A stretch of 64,000 nucleotides of DNA, taken from assembly GCA_031216915.1 (NCBI GenBank), contig CM062292.1, positions 205,179,262 to 205,243,261 on the forward strand. The letters run 5' to 3'. Positions 34,846 through 45,941 of this stretch are shown piece by piece; position 1 is the first letter of the stretch; every line of letters starts with the position of its first letter. Origin of the DNA: Pictodentalium vernedei (lineage: Eukaryota > Mollusca > Scaphopoda > Dentaliida > Dentaliidae). The notes beneath the pieces were generated by a model. The model searched no databases. It was not told the origin of the DNA and worked only from the letters and a program-made list of their open reading frames with translations. The position numbers were made by a program, and so were the translations under genes.

Positions 34846-35384
34846 TGACATCGAATCTTTAATAATTGAATACGACACCTGGAATGTGAACAATAAAGAA
34901 AGTATGGTTCAGCGGCAACACGCTTGAGTTTTTGCATTTATAAAATTTTTGTTCCGAAAATCTACGAACGTCCGTGACGTCAATGACTTCACAAGAGGCT
35001 GGTTTGAGACAGGCGTGATACGAATTTGAGACTCTGAGACTCTCGTTTTCTGGCGAGTAGGACTGTATGGGCAGACTATTGACGTATTGGGTGATATTAA
35101 TGGTAGTGATATAATAAATACAGATTAGTATGACAGTAACTGATCTGATGTTATGGATTAAGTTGAGTTGATGAGATCAGATCAGTCATATCCCAGGGGT
35201 CGCCAAAGATGACGAATGGAGTGTGGTTGAGCTGCACTCATTAACAAGACATAATACGGGACACCAGGTTATTACCGTAATAAACTGTTTATTATATACA
35301 TTTACGGCAAGATAAAGCACATGAAAAATAATCGAAATAGGCCTAAACACGTAAACGATTTTTTTCTGAATGAATGTTAATGAT
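34846..35384. other. No gene recognised
   Basis: A small inverted arrangement of ACTGATCTGATGTTATGG and GAGATCAGATCAGT lies near 35130-35170. Confidence 0.45.
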
Positions 35385-36170
35385 AGTCTGTTACGTCACT
35401 ATTTGTGCGTCATTCATTCACCAAGTAAAAGAAATTATCCTAGACGTATCTCGTTATGAAAACAGACTTTCGATAAAATTTTCTCCCCTGAAACGGGAAG
35501 GACCAATTAAGAAGCATGCAATTGTTGAGAAAATACTTATAACAACAGTCGAAAAAAGTTTTCTTTTTAAAAAAGTTAAAAAGCCAAATTTCCTTTTGTA
35601 ATTGTTAATAAACGAAAACAACAGACAGCTCTGTTACAAACGGAACTTAGCTTTTTATAGTAAGCTAAATTTAAATGAGCTGTTCACTTTGGCTATTTGT
35701 TTAGCGAATGTAATTTGCAACTTTTTATTCTTCCCAGGAAAAAAAATTGCACACCTTTCCTCCTAGACTATTATATTAATGGAAAGGATAGTATCTGTAT
35801 TGTATGTAACGATACGCACACTGTGAATATAATGAACAGAAAGAGGTTACAGATCACCAAAGGATGCTGGAAGCGATTTTTTTTTTATTTTTAAGAGGGT
35901 TAAACAGAGAATCATAGTCAAGCGTCCAAAATGATTGGGAAAAATGTGAAAATCCCGCTTCTGTATTTATATACTACTGTACAGGAAAATGCCAGAAGTT
36001 TGTGAAATAATGGAGCACATTAATGATACAACTTCGCTAAAATTTCGAAGTTTTAGATTTTATATGAAATTCCTTATCCTTAATGTTAAATTTACTGACA
36101 ACTTTAAAAAATTAAAAGGAGCTAACTTTCTGGAAATCTCTTGCAATAACGAAAAGTGTCAGCCACGAGT
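35385..36170 (+). repeat. Dispersed repeat K, copy 2 (uninterrupted at the L site)
   Basis: Collinear with 8816-9205 plus 9881-10150. It lacks element L but has its own extra of about 50 bases at 35632-35685, containing ACTTAGCTTTTTATAGTAAG, which is absent from copy 1. Confidence 0.7.
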
Positions 36171-37077
36171 GAATACAAAACCTCCTCACAATACGTCATT
36201 CACTGATGAAAGTACCGTAATGTTCAAGTTGTTTTTCGTCGTACAACGTATCACATATAGCAATAACAGTTCGTATTTTATGTGATTTTAATTAAATTTA
36301 ATGTTAATATTTACGCCGGATTTTCAAACGTAAAAAAGAGTTTTTTAACCTTCAGAACACATGCTGATTGGAAACAATTGACTATTTACAGAACAAAACT
36401 CTTTCTCGCCCGAACCCAGCTGACGTGGAGCGTATTCGCAACGTAGCTTGAGACCCTCGTTTGAGTGGGTGGGATATGGGTTTGGAAAAGCACACTCTTG
36501 TTCTCCGCCAGATCTGAATTGAGGGGGGCCAAAATAGTGGTATCTGATCGATTGCCGGGTTAGGAGTGCATATACTGCACAATAAAAACGTTTATTTTCC
36601 CATTTAAACGTTTGTATACCCATATATCGGACATTGAACCCACTGTTGTTTGCTTCTCTGATTATCTAAGAACTAATCCCGTTCTAAGGGCTAGATTTGT
36701 TTCACGTGAACTCTTTTCCAAACAGTTATTTCTTACATGGGCTAAAGCCCGAGTTTCGGTTTTCCTGACGTACGGGTTGGCAGCAGCGTAGACGTTCGTT
36801 TGGGTATCAAACGAAAGGCAACGAAGCCACGGTGATAAGCATTATTCACACAATGAAGCCGGATGAAAGAGGGGTTAGCAGACACTTTTTTGACAAATTA
36901 TTTTTAATTATTACTTTCCAAAGTGTGATTTACTGGGATTTCCGGATTTGATTATAAACGATAACTTCACAAGTGAATTATGCAATCAACAATTGTGTCA
37001 TGTATCCATGCGCGCAAACGAAGACGCTTTGCCGTGGGTGTAATGGGGACTTCATTGGGGTTTTTTTGTTGCTTTTT
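36171..37077. other. No gene recognised
   Basis: Overlapping minus-strand ORFs at 36.35-36.62 kb have no recognisable domain. Confidence 0.45.
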
Positions 37078-37328
37078 TTAACCCTTTACTTAACATGAAA
37101 AGCAGACGACACTTGCAAAACAAATTCTTGAATAACCATTATTTTCATTTTTTTGTCTAAAAAACATAGGTAATGACCCCTCATTTGAACGAGCTCGACG
37201 AGCTCGTTCCAATGAGGGGTCGTAACCTATCTTTTAGAGACAAAAAATGAAAAATTAATGAAGATTAATTGGCGATTTTTGAGAATAGCGCTGACCGGTT
37301 TTGATCGTCACGTTAAGTAAAGGGTTAA
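37078..37328 (+). mobile_element. Family A MITE (A7)
   Basis: TTAA at both ends; stems CTCATTTG/CCAATGAG with one mismatch. The right arm reads TTGATCGTCACGTTAAG. Confidence 0.85.
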
Positions 37329-37368
37329 ATAATATAATTATCGTTAATAATGAAAAGTAATAAACAGA

Positions 37369-37526
37369 GTAATCGCTTGACTAGACGGGTTACGTGAAAT
37401 AATTCATTCGAGGCGTGGGACTATATTGTAAAACACTCGTGCGAATTCGCGCACTCATGTTTGTACAACGTCCCTCACATCTCATGAATTATTGCACGTA
37501 ACCAGTCCAGTCAAGCGATTACTCTC
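37369..37526. mobile_element. Foldback element with ~42-bp arms
   Basis: Arms AGAGTAATCGCTTGACTAG, GGGTTACGTGAAATAATTCA and the complementary TGAATTATTGCACGTAACC plus AGTCAAGCGATTACTCT. The centre includes CTCGTGCGAATTCGCGCAC. Single copy. Confidence 0.75.
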
Positions 37527-37662
37527 TATTTATTCATCCATATTCGAATCTGTTTTTTTTTGTAGAGCCAGATTCGAACCACGAATCAGTGTACTCATTT
37601 GAGTAATACTAGACATGAATTTGTGTGACCAGCAATATCAGCAAAAGTAGAGACATTAAATC

Positions 37663-37885
37663 TTAACCCGCTGAGTATTTTCAAAATATTTTTAATCAAA
37701 TCTAGTCATGGCTTGTTTGAAACAGCCATGACAAGATTTGATAAAAACTTCATGCAAATTTAAATCAAGAAATCGTTGGTCAAAAAGTCTAATCAATTTA
37801 CAGGGTGGTGATTTGGTTAAAGGTGCTTAGACAATACTTATTTCAGTAGCAAAAGATTTCTTGTCCTGTGCAGGAAGAGGAGTTG
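37663..37885 (-). mobile_element. Family D MITE (D3)
   Basis: Inverted orientation: TTAACCCGCTGAGTATTTTC, then AAATCTAGTCATGGCTTG hairpin, ending near GTCCTGTGCAGGAAGAGGAG. The GCCAGCAGCATGC terminal part is deleted. Confidence 0.65.
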
Positions 37886-39606
37886 AACAAAGTCGTTCCA
37901 CAGCCAAAACTTTAGCCCTTGACGTAACCTTCATAATTGATAAACGATATTTTTATTAAGAAAATGCCTTATCAGCCGCCATTGGAATAATAAACATTTT
38001 AATAACTTTTATCTTCTATTCGTGGGTTATAAAGGGGCAGAGTTTGGATCTCATTTATACACTTATAAATCCGAACGTAGAACTGTGCCCCCGGGCATCT
38101 CTTTCCTTGACTTCTGTGCAATTCCACCATTTTGAAGATATGTAGCTTAAATTTGATACACTGGGGTACTTTTGTCTTGGAAGTAACATGGATAGGTTTC
38201 AGTGGTATCTAATCTCGCCTTACTGAAGTCTAGGTTTATAAAGCGGGATGAGGGCGGGCTGTGCATTTCCGTTTATATGAGGAATGATGAAATGTTAGCG
38301 AGTATTCAACTAATTGAGATGTGGTTCTATTCACACCACCTTCCTCCATACGTTCCATCACCTGTAACGTGAAGAAAATATTGAGTGTTTGTTTCTGCAG
38401 ATATCTAACGATTTACAACCGGTGCTCGTGTGACGCCAAGTATTTCGGCTAGTTGTTAGCAGTAATCAGAAGGATCTTGTTCATAAAGGAAATACCCAAA
38501 GTCATAAAATGTCACTCACCGGGTATGCCTTTATGTCGCGAATGTAATGTGCGCCGAAATGTAACGTTCTGATTAGATAAACGCGACAGAACACGCTAAC
38601 TGGTTAGGGGAGGCAAGACTCCTATACTTAAATCACACTTGTGTGTGTGCTGGGTGGGGGGGGGGGGGGGGGGGTGAAGCTTAATTTAGTCCTCGGTAAG
38701 AAAAGTTATTATTTAACAACGTCGATGCGAAAAGCTACTAAATTTCCCAGAAAAGTCTGATGTCAGGAGAGAGGGACGTGGTTATCTGTCAAACCAATCG
38801 TATAAGGGAGATGTATTTGATTACCAAGTGAAGCGAAGTGCAACTTCTTCCGAAGGCGACCTTAAAATGACTTCATTTTCAAGCACCACATTTTAAAAAG
38901 AATTGTGGAAGCATTTTTAAATATTACTTATCCTAACTAGAATATTTTGATCGTTGCTCCCATCCTCCACTTCCCTGAAGGGAAGTGAACGATTGGAGCG
39001 ACGATCACAAGCTCCACGTTCGGACTAATCCTCACAGATTTCTGTCCTGGGTACTCACAATGTTTTACTTCTGTGAGGGTAACACTGGGCTTAATCCACT
39101 CAAGTTGTTTTCGTTCTGCTGCGCCACCTGGAGAACTCGAATCAAGTTTCTAAACGTCGCACGATCGTACAAAACGATCTGACATTGCATCTTGTGTCTG
39201 ACATCGAAGAGTATTAAGCATTTGTTTACCACATTACGTAGAATCCGCATCCAACGCCTGCATGTCGATGTAACGATTCTTGATGAACTTGCTGCCAGTA
39301 AGACAGCTTTGACATTACGTGTGTTGAACTTTACTTGCGTAGAATTATAGATTCATTTGAAGTCGCCCCACTTATGACAAAAACTTGACAGATTTTACTG
39401 CACGCAAAAAGCTTTACTGACAAGTTGACAATTTCATGAATTTTGTTTCAGCATTCTGTAATGTGTTCTCGGCAAATCGCCTTCAGCGAACAGGCTTGCC
39501 GGGGGATTTCATTGACAATACGTTCAAGTCGGTGCTAATGTTTTTTTAGCTGTGTACACCCACAGAAGATGTGATGTATTACTTTTTATATTTCGGGAAC
39601 ACCATA
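37886..39606. other. No gene; poly-G run and one hairpin
   Basis: GT then G23 lies at about 38640-38674. A hairpin at 38949-39010 pairs GATCGTTGCTCC with GGAGCGACGATC, with CACTTCCCT/AGGGAAGTG inside. ORFs are short and unrecognised. Confidence 0.5.
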
Positions 39607-39810
39607 TTTATGTATGAGTAATACAACCTTTCTTTCGTGCTATTTTTTTACATGAAACCTACACATTTCTACCTCCATGGAACTGTGCTTCCTGAATAAA
39701 TTTGGACGTATGTCTTACCAATGACCTAATGCCTGATGATTGTTGCTGGCGTGACACCTCATTCCAAGCGAAAAATGGAGATTAGTTCATTGACGTGGAA
39801 CGGTGAAATT

Positions 39811-39963
39811 ATGATTTCCGTGTTACTATTTACGACGTGCGTGTCTCTGGTCGATACATTGGCCGTATTGATGGAACCACCGCAACGATCGAGTCTTTGG
39901 CGCTATGGCTACTCCACTGCCACCAATTCTGAGGACGGCGAACTGAATTGTGGTGGATATGAA
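39811..39963 (+). CDS. AA15-like LPMO, first exon (signal peptide + N-terminus)
   Basis: A 51-codon exon candidate. Residues 1-18 (MISVLLFTTCVSLVDTLA) look like a signal peptide. They are followed by LMEPPQRSSLWRYGY and then ELNCGGYE, matching the N-terminus of family AA15 lytic polysaccharide monooxygenases, typically HGRLxxPxxRxxxWRxGF then ELxCGG. These enzymes cleave chitin or cellulose with a copper held by the N-terminal His. A donor site GAA|GTGAGT follows at 39964. The triplet before LMEPP reads LAV, not HGR, so the copper-binding His is missing; the bases cattggccgta suggest a local one-base shift. An upstream in-frame ATG exists at 39775. No later exon was found in the window, so this may be a pseudogene or a first exon with distant partners. 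Confidence 0.55.
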
Positions 39964-39969
39964 GTGAGT
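39964..39969 (+). promoter_or_regulatory. Candidate 5' splice donor
   Basis: GTGAGT directly after the GAA codon that ends the AA15-like N-terminal similarity; a good match to the metazoan donor consensus. Confidence 0.5.
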
Positions 39970-40033
39970 ACTTTAGTGTTTTGTTTGTATCATATCGTGA
40001 CTCGATTATATTTCAATTTCAACTCGTTACTTT

Positions 40034-40258
40034 CAAGACTAAAAGACGACACTTGCAAAAAAATGTTGAAAAACAAAAGATTTCCATTTTTTGGCCGAAA
40101 ATTTTTCAACTTATGACCCTAGGTGTAACGAGCTCGTTCTAATAATTAGGGTCATAATCTATGTTCTTGAGTTTGAAAAATATAACGCAGTTTGAAAGGT
40201 TGTTTTTTGTGAGTTGCGCTAGACGGATAAAGCCGTTACGTAGGTAAACAGATAAAGA
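40034..40258 (+). mobile_element. Degenerate family A MITE (A8)
   Basis: AAAAGACGACACTTGCAAAA, the decayed centre GTAACGAGCTCGTTC and GGGTCATAATCTATGTTCTTG, ending GCCGTTACGTAGGTAAA. Both TTAA ends are lost. It lies in the putative intron after the AA15-like exon. Confidence 0.7.
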
Positions 40259-40659
40259 GCCGATCGCTTATGGTTCAAGAGGACCAGAGCATCTACCACC
40301 TTCATGTATGAGTAATACAACCTTTCTTTCATGCTGTCTTTTTACATGAAACTCTACATACTTCTGCCTCCATGGAACCGTGTTACTGAATACATTTAGG
40401 CGTATGTCTTGCCACTGACCTAAAGCGTTATGATCGTAGTTGGGTGACACCTTGTTCCAAGTGAAGAATGGCGATTAGCTCGCTGACGCGGAATTCGTTG
40501 ACAATTTTTTGCGAATTCGCCAATACAGATCCGACTCATTGCCAGACCGCCACTGGCCCTGCACCCAACTTCATTAAGTTTTTAAGGCCAAATGCACACC
40601 AAGATTTCGTTGTCACCGAATATTGTGGCAAAACAAATACAGCAAGTTATTATATGATA

Positions 40660-40985
40660 GCCTGTGAATTGTCGTAAATTATCTAAAAGATATTTATCGA
40701 TATCCATCGACTCGATGGATATAGAGAAATATCCCTCAACAGCTTCCTAAATGACGTCACGCTTCGGATCATGACGTCGCCTTGAACGTCGCATTGAAGG
40801 AACGATCAGCAGATCCTTGTTATTGTCTTAAAACTGTTCGCAGTCGAATTGGGCTGAATATTGCGCGGTAAAATGTCACGTAGCACGCGTTCGTGAAAAA
40901 TAAAACGTTCAGGTCCACACTCATGAGATAATTCTCGATATTCACTAAAACAGCGTAGATATCCTCTACATATTTTGATTTATGG
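40660..40985. mobile_element. Family H element (H2)
   Basis: Left part GATATCCATCGACTCGATGG hairpin, then AAATGACGTCACGCTTCGG, TTGGGCTGAATATTG, CAGGTCCACACTCATGAG and AACAGCGTAGATATCCTC at the right end. Carries a perfect TGACGTCA palindrome. The interior is deleted relative to 42.47-42.82 kb. Confidence 0.65.
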
Positions 40986-40987
40986 TC

Positions 40988-41236
40988 TTAAACCTTTACC
41001 CAACGCAGACGATATCAAAATTTATTATTTTAAATATCATTTTTTCAAATTTTTCAAAAAATTTCAACAAAATCATATCATGCGACCCCTCGTTGGAACG
41101 AGCTCGACGAGCTCGTTCCAACGAGGGGTCACATGATATAGTTTTGTTGAAATTTTTTGAAAAATAATATTTTTTTAACTGCTGAATTTGCACATTACGC
41201 GGGTGGATGCGGGCGATTCGTTGGATAAAGGGTTAA
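40988..41236 (+). mobile_element. Family B MITE (B5)
   Basis: Left TTAAACCTTTACCCAACGC, right GTTGGATAAAGGGTTAA; near-perfect palindrome. Lies two bases from the end of H2. Confidence 0.85.
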
Positions 41237-42039
41237 AGATATTAGACTACGTTGCCGATAACATTTGCCAGGTGGTCTCTGCTGCACAGCCTGGCTCCTC
41301 GCTACTCGGTTAGATTCTCATCGGAGGATAATTCGTTACTCTTCCCCTTAATTGTTAATGTAAGACCCATCCTAGAAAAATTAATTTACTAAACTACAAA
41401 AACCTCATAATAATAGTTATATACAAAAATATAGAATAAATATATTGGGTGTTTGGTTTTTTTACGAGTATGATTACATATTTTAGTCACAAGCCATGAT
41501 AGTTAGTTGAATAAGGAACGAGTGGATTAAAAAATTTATTTTGAAACATTTTTGTAATTATTTTATTTATGCCACAGTGTTTTTCTAATGTCAATGGGTC
41601 AAAATAGAATGCATTTACGGCAAAAAGGTTACATTTTCACGGTAAATGTAACACTGCGTCCTAACGTCTTTGTTGAAGGGTAATGACGTAAGTGACGTTA
41701 CATCTACTATAGGTATAAATGTTTTCAGTGTTAAACCTACGGGGATAATACCCGGTTAGGGAATGAAGCAAATATTTATCTAAAGCTTGTTATCAATGTA
41801 GTGAACGGCAACCATAGAACAAATGAAGCACTCGGGCCACCAAACATTTTTTTTTTTTGGGGGGGGGAGCTCAAAAAATAAAGATATTCGTTCGGGCTCA
41901 AGTTATAAATATTCCAGCCAATAAGTTTTTAATTATTCTTGAAAACATCAATAAACTAACACAATTAGTAGAACTATACAGCGTAATCATACAGCTAGAG
42001 CAGTGGTGAGTCCCCATTCAAAATATTTAGTAAACAGAC
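41237..42039. other. No gene; T/G homopolymers at 41847-41867
   Basis: A T12 run followed by G9. No recognised ORF. Confidence 0.5.
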
Positions 42040-42330
42040 ATGTCTAATTGTTATGGTTATGTCATCAAATATTCGGTCAAATCAAGTCTCGTTTGAGGAA
42101 ACGTCTTACGTTGATGCAAAGAAACCCAATGTTTATGATTGCCGGAAAAGCAAACAGTTCAGGGTCGCCTTTCGGACCAACTTAAATATTGCATCAGAAT
42201 GAATCTGAAAGCAGGTGATAGATTATTTCAAGGTTATACTGGTTCCATGTCATAACAACGTCAGATTCGTTGAAGTATTCGATGGGCGACTTGGAAGTTT
42301 GAGGAGCAATATTACAGCAGTGAAAATGTC
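42040..42330 (+). repeat. Dispersed repeat R, fragment
   Basis: Matches 32160-32440: TCAAGTCTCGTTTGAGGAAA, TTACGTTGATG, ACTGGTTCCATGTCAT and GTCAGATTCGTT. Confidence 0.55.
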
Positions 42331-42464
42331 CAAAACTGTCTAACAATACTCAAGAATGTGAGTAGCGTTCATTCAACACAAGTAGCTGTTACCATATTGT
42401 TTGTAAATTTGAAATAGTATAATTCCAGAAAGGATGTATTATTTCATTGTATACTTTAATTTAT

Positions 42465-43163
42465 TATATGCTAGCCTGTGAATTATCGCAAATTATCTAA
42501 AAGATATTTCTCGATATCTACCGACTCGATAGATATCGAGAAATATTCCTCAGTAGCTTTCTAAATGATGTCACGCTTCGGCGCATGACGTCGCCTTGAA
42601 GGAACGATCAGCTGATCTTTGTTATTGTTTTGAAACGTACGAATTTGGGGTTGAATTGGGCTGAATATTGTGCAATAAAATGTCTCGTAGCTGGTAATAA
42701 AAAAGAAAATCTACTCTATTTTAATCAGTGTCGAGAATTATCTCATGAGTGTGGACCTGAAAGTTTAATTTTTCGCGAGCGCTTGCGCGAGTGAAAAATA
42801 ATACTTCCAGGTTCACACGATGTATTTTTTTCAGTAGCTTCCTAAATGACGTTACGCTTTGGCGCATGACGTCACCTTGAACGTCGCCTTGAAAGAACTA
42901 TCAGCAGCTTTTTTATTGTCTTGAAACTGTTTGCAGTCGAATTGGGCTGAATATTGAGCATTAAAATATCAAGTAGCATATAATAAAAAGAAAATCTACG
43001 CTGTTTTGGTGAATATCGGGAATTATCTCATTCGTGTGGACCTGAAAGTATTATTTTTCACTCGCGAAAGCGTTCGCGAAAAATAAAACTTTCAGGTCCA
43101 CACTCATGAGATCATTCCCGATATTCACTAAAACAGCGTAGATATCCTCTATATAAGTCATTA
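42465..43163. mobile_element. Family H element, two tandem units (H3)
   Basis: Unit a (about 42465-42822) and unit b (about 42823-43163) share CTAAATGA-GTCACGC/GTTACGC, GGCGCATGACGTC, TTGGGCTGAATATTG, GAAAATCTACGCTGTTTT and AGGTCCACAC. Unit b ends with a foldback around CACTCGCGAAAGCGTTCGCG and GATATCCTCTATAT. Unit a has the ATCGAGAAATATTCC hairpin at its left. Confidence 0.65.
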
Positions 43164-43447
43164 AACAATCATAGCCTTGTAGTTTCGGTCAAAGGATCGG
43201 TGAAAGGGTCATATCGGCTGCATTCGATATAGCAAGGTATCAAGGGATAGCATTGTACGTTTCCAAATAATCATTACATCGCGTTAACATGCGTTTCCAG
43301 TTTTCAACAGGCGATAAACACATTATCCAATGTTACTGGGTGAGATGTGGTCTCAAATGACTTACTTCTCACGGGGTTCAAAACCATTATTTCCTGAATG
43401 TGGTCTATTTTAAGGAGAAGATTGAAAATACCAAAAGAAAGGGGGAT

Positions 43448-43558
43448 GTCACAACCGTTACTTATCCCCAGTTCCTTATCCAACATTCGGTACCAACCGA
43501 TAGAATCCGTTGATAACGAATGTCGAATAAGGCAGTTGGAATAAGTAACAGTTGTCAC
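43448..43558. mobile_element. Foldback element, family I (I2)
   Basis: Outer arms GTCACAACCGTTACTTATCC and its mirror; inner CATTCGGTACCAACCGATAG and mirror. Partner of I1. Confidence 0.75.
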
Positions 43559-43746
43559 ATGAATCAAAGACTCAAGAAAGACTTGGATCAAAGCATGGGG
43601 TATGTAAAGAAACTATCCACATTTGAACATAAATGTTAGGATGCATGAATGACCGATACCTATATAGACAGATCGAGTTTGTTTTCCAAGAGCCTACAGG
43701 CATGCCTGAGCCCACTGGTGAAAACAACATGAGTGGGGAATGTTAG

Positions 43747-43970
43747 TTAACCCTTATCTCAACTCGGGCAGAAGACGACACACAAAAATTATTGAAATAA
43801 AACTAAAGATTTTCAATTTTTGTCGCTAAAACATAGTTTATGACCAACCTCATTGGAACGAGCTCGGTGAGATCGATCCAATGAGGTGTGATATGCTATA
43901 TTTTAGGGCAAATGAGAGAAAAAATAATGCATTGACGGAGATAAGAAACACAAGTTGAGTTCGGGTAATA
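43747..43970 (+). mobile_element. Diverged family A relative (A9)
   Basis: Left TTAACCCTTATCTCAACTCG, right GAGTTCGGGTAATA. Retains AGAAGACGACAC, AAACATAGTTTATGACC and GGAACGAGCTC, but the termini carry ACTCGGG in place of ACC. May be a separate subfamily. Confidence 0.6.
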
Positions 43971-44202
43971 AATTGTTTTACCCGTAGACCGAATGTAGTA
44001 AAATTTGACGCATACCTACCTGAGTATACTGTCTGCCAACCGTGATCACGTGCGACGTGGCATGCTTTCAGTAGATTTTTCGACAAAGCGTGCATTCGGG
44101 GCACTCCCACGTGCTATTGGTTTGAAAACCACACCAAAACGAACTTTTGAACAGTATACATCGATTGCACAACATTTCATTTCAACTCGATTGAAAAGCA
44201 AA

Positions 44203-45207
44203 ATGCCTCGAATGTCCAAAGTTGATAGAGGTAGGGAAGTTTCTCTAATTATGCAGGGCCAATCGCAACGTCTCGTCGCCCCAGAAAATTGGGGTCCATC
44301 AGTCAACGATAGCTCGCGTATTTGGGCGTCTCACAGCCACAGGAAGATTAGCGGACCGTCCCATGAGTGGACGTCCGCGCGTTACGTCGCCACGTCACGA
44401 TAAAGGCAAACGTCAATCGCACTCCAGAAACTGCTTTCAGATGGCGACGGAGACGGTGCGTCAGGTTGTAAGCACACATGGTCGCCGAGTTTGTCCAAGA
44501 ACAGTTAGGAGTTCAGTCTAAGGCCATGACGTCCCTACGTTGGTCCTCACCTTCACCCAGGCGACGTCGACGTCGATTACAATGGCTGCGGGCACAGGCA
44601 CCAGATCGGTTCCACTAGGCCTACTGGAAACGTGAGTCATTCAGTGACGAGTCCCGGTTAACGCATTACAGATCAAATGGACGACAACTTTGCTATAGAC
44701 GTCGAGGTGAGCGATATTCTGACGCGTGCTTTAAGGAAAACGACAGATTCGGGGGAGGGTCTGTTATGGTTCGGGGGGATATCTCATGGCGTGAAAACAC
44801 CTCTTGTGGTCATCCAGGGCATTTTTACAGACGTAAGATATCGGGATCGGGTCCTCATGTCTCACGTCCGTCCACTTATCCATGCGTGTAACCTTACGTT
44901 GCAGCTGGGTATTGCGAGGCCGCACGTTGCTATTGTTTGTCGTGACTTCCTCAACCAAAACAATGTCGAGGTTCTCGATTGGTCATCCTACATTCCAGAT
45001 TTGTCCCCGATCGAGCATGTGTGGGACGAGCTGGACAGGAGGGTCAGGAAGCCCGTTAACATCCCTAACAACGCCGCTCAGCTCACGCAGGACCTTCTTC
45101 GGAGTGGAATACATCCCACAAAGGACAATATACACAACTTGATGTGGTCAGTGGTAAGGAGAGGTAGGGCAGCGACAGAGGCCCTGGGTGGGCACACCCG
45201 CTATTGA
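44203..45207 (+). pseudogene. Tc1/mariner-like transposase, broken (second)
   Basis: Starts MPRMSKVDRGREVSLIMQG. The helix-turn-helix linker DRPMSGRPRVTSPRH is read in a second frame near 44350-44397, and the region to 44670 needs more shifts. From 44677 an open stretch runs to GGHTRY-stop at 45207 and contains SHGVKTPLVVIQG, then ARPHVAIVCRDFLNQNNVEV and LSPIEHVWDELDRRVR. The final Glu of the DD34E triad (SPIEHVW) is present. In the QDNARPH motif the sequence is LGIARPH, so the second Asp is lost. Distinct in sequence from the 24.7-kb copy, hence a different Tc1 lineage. Confidence 0.85.
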
Positions 45208-45434
45208 TTTTGATCAGGAAATGACGTAGGGTACACATGGATGAACGTTATCCATGCAAACGTTGTCTTTGTTAAGACAACAAAACTCGTCAAAATTTAA
45301 TCAGTAATGAAGAAATAACATCAAAATCCAAACAATGAAATAATCATCCTTAACACATTTGAAATATTTACCACAGAAAAAAACTTGCGTTTCTTTTTTA
45401 CGCTATAGTATACAATTTAACTGATGATGATAAA
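45208..45434. other. 3' flank of the Tc1-like element
   Basis: AT-rich; no terminal inverted repeat matching the 5' side was recognised. Confidence 0.4.
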
Positions 45435-45482
45435 GATTTGAATAGTGCTGGCCGATTTTGGCTGTTGCGTCAGGTAATGGTG
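45435..45482 (+). mobile_element. Family A MITE, right-end fragment
   Basis: TTGAATAGTGCTGGCCGATT then TTGGCTGTTGCGTCAGGTAA, matching the A right arm only. Confidence 0.6.
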
Positions 45483-45484
45483 TT

Positions 45485-45610
45485 TACTGTCTATTGGGAA
45501 TTTACTGACACATTCAGCAGCCAGGGTCACATTGTGTCGTACGGCTTTTCGGAAGGAGTTTATAGTTCAACACCTTTATACTGAACTGGCTGACCCACAT
45601 GTCACAGAAG
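45485..45610 (-). mobile_element. SINE fragment, 27.8-kb type
   Basis: TTGGGAATTTACTGACACAT and CAGCAGCCAGGGTCACAT parallel TTGGGGTTTAACGACAC and CAACAGCCAGGGTTGCAT at 27790-27830. Confidence 0.5.
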
Positions 45611-45689
45611 CCTCGCCCGCCTTCAGAAGTGGACGGAATCACAGTATGACGGAAACACATACTTCCCATTTATATAACAGATGATAGGT

Positions 45690-45941
45690 CCTCCTTTACC
45701 TAACCTGAAAAGCAGACGACACTTGCAAAAATAATTCTTGAATAACTATTTTTTTTTCATTTTTTGGTCTCAAAAACATAGGTTATGACCCCTCGTTGGA
45801 ACGAGCTCGTCGAGCTCGTTCCAACGAGGGGTCATCATCTATGTTTCTGAGACAAAAAATAAAAAAAATAATGAAAATTAATTGGCGATTTTTGAGAATA
45901 TCGCTGGCCGGTTTTGGCCGTTACGTTAGGTAAAGGGTTAA
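45690..45941 (+). mobile_element. Family A MITE (A10)
   Basis: The left end reads TCCTTTACCTAACC, with the TTAA changed; the right TTAA is intact. Same left-arm variant (AACCTGAAAAGCAGACG) as A13. Confidence 0.85.

Larger units (their letters stand above)
39607..40500 (+). repeat. Direct duplication flanking the AA15-like exon
   Basis: About 200 bp at 39607-39805 recurs at 40302-40500: ATGTATGAGTAATACAACC, TTACATGAAAC, CTCCATGGAAC and GCGATTAGCTCGCTGACG against GAGATTAGTTCATTGACG. Similarity stops just before the signal-peptide codons, so only the upstream region and the 5' edge were duplicated. Confidence 0.7.

Noticed and set aside
36345..36623. Overlapping minus-strand ORFs, possibly an exon
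   Set aside because: No recognisable family, no convincing splice signals, and two frames are open equally well.
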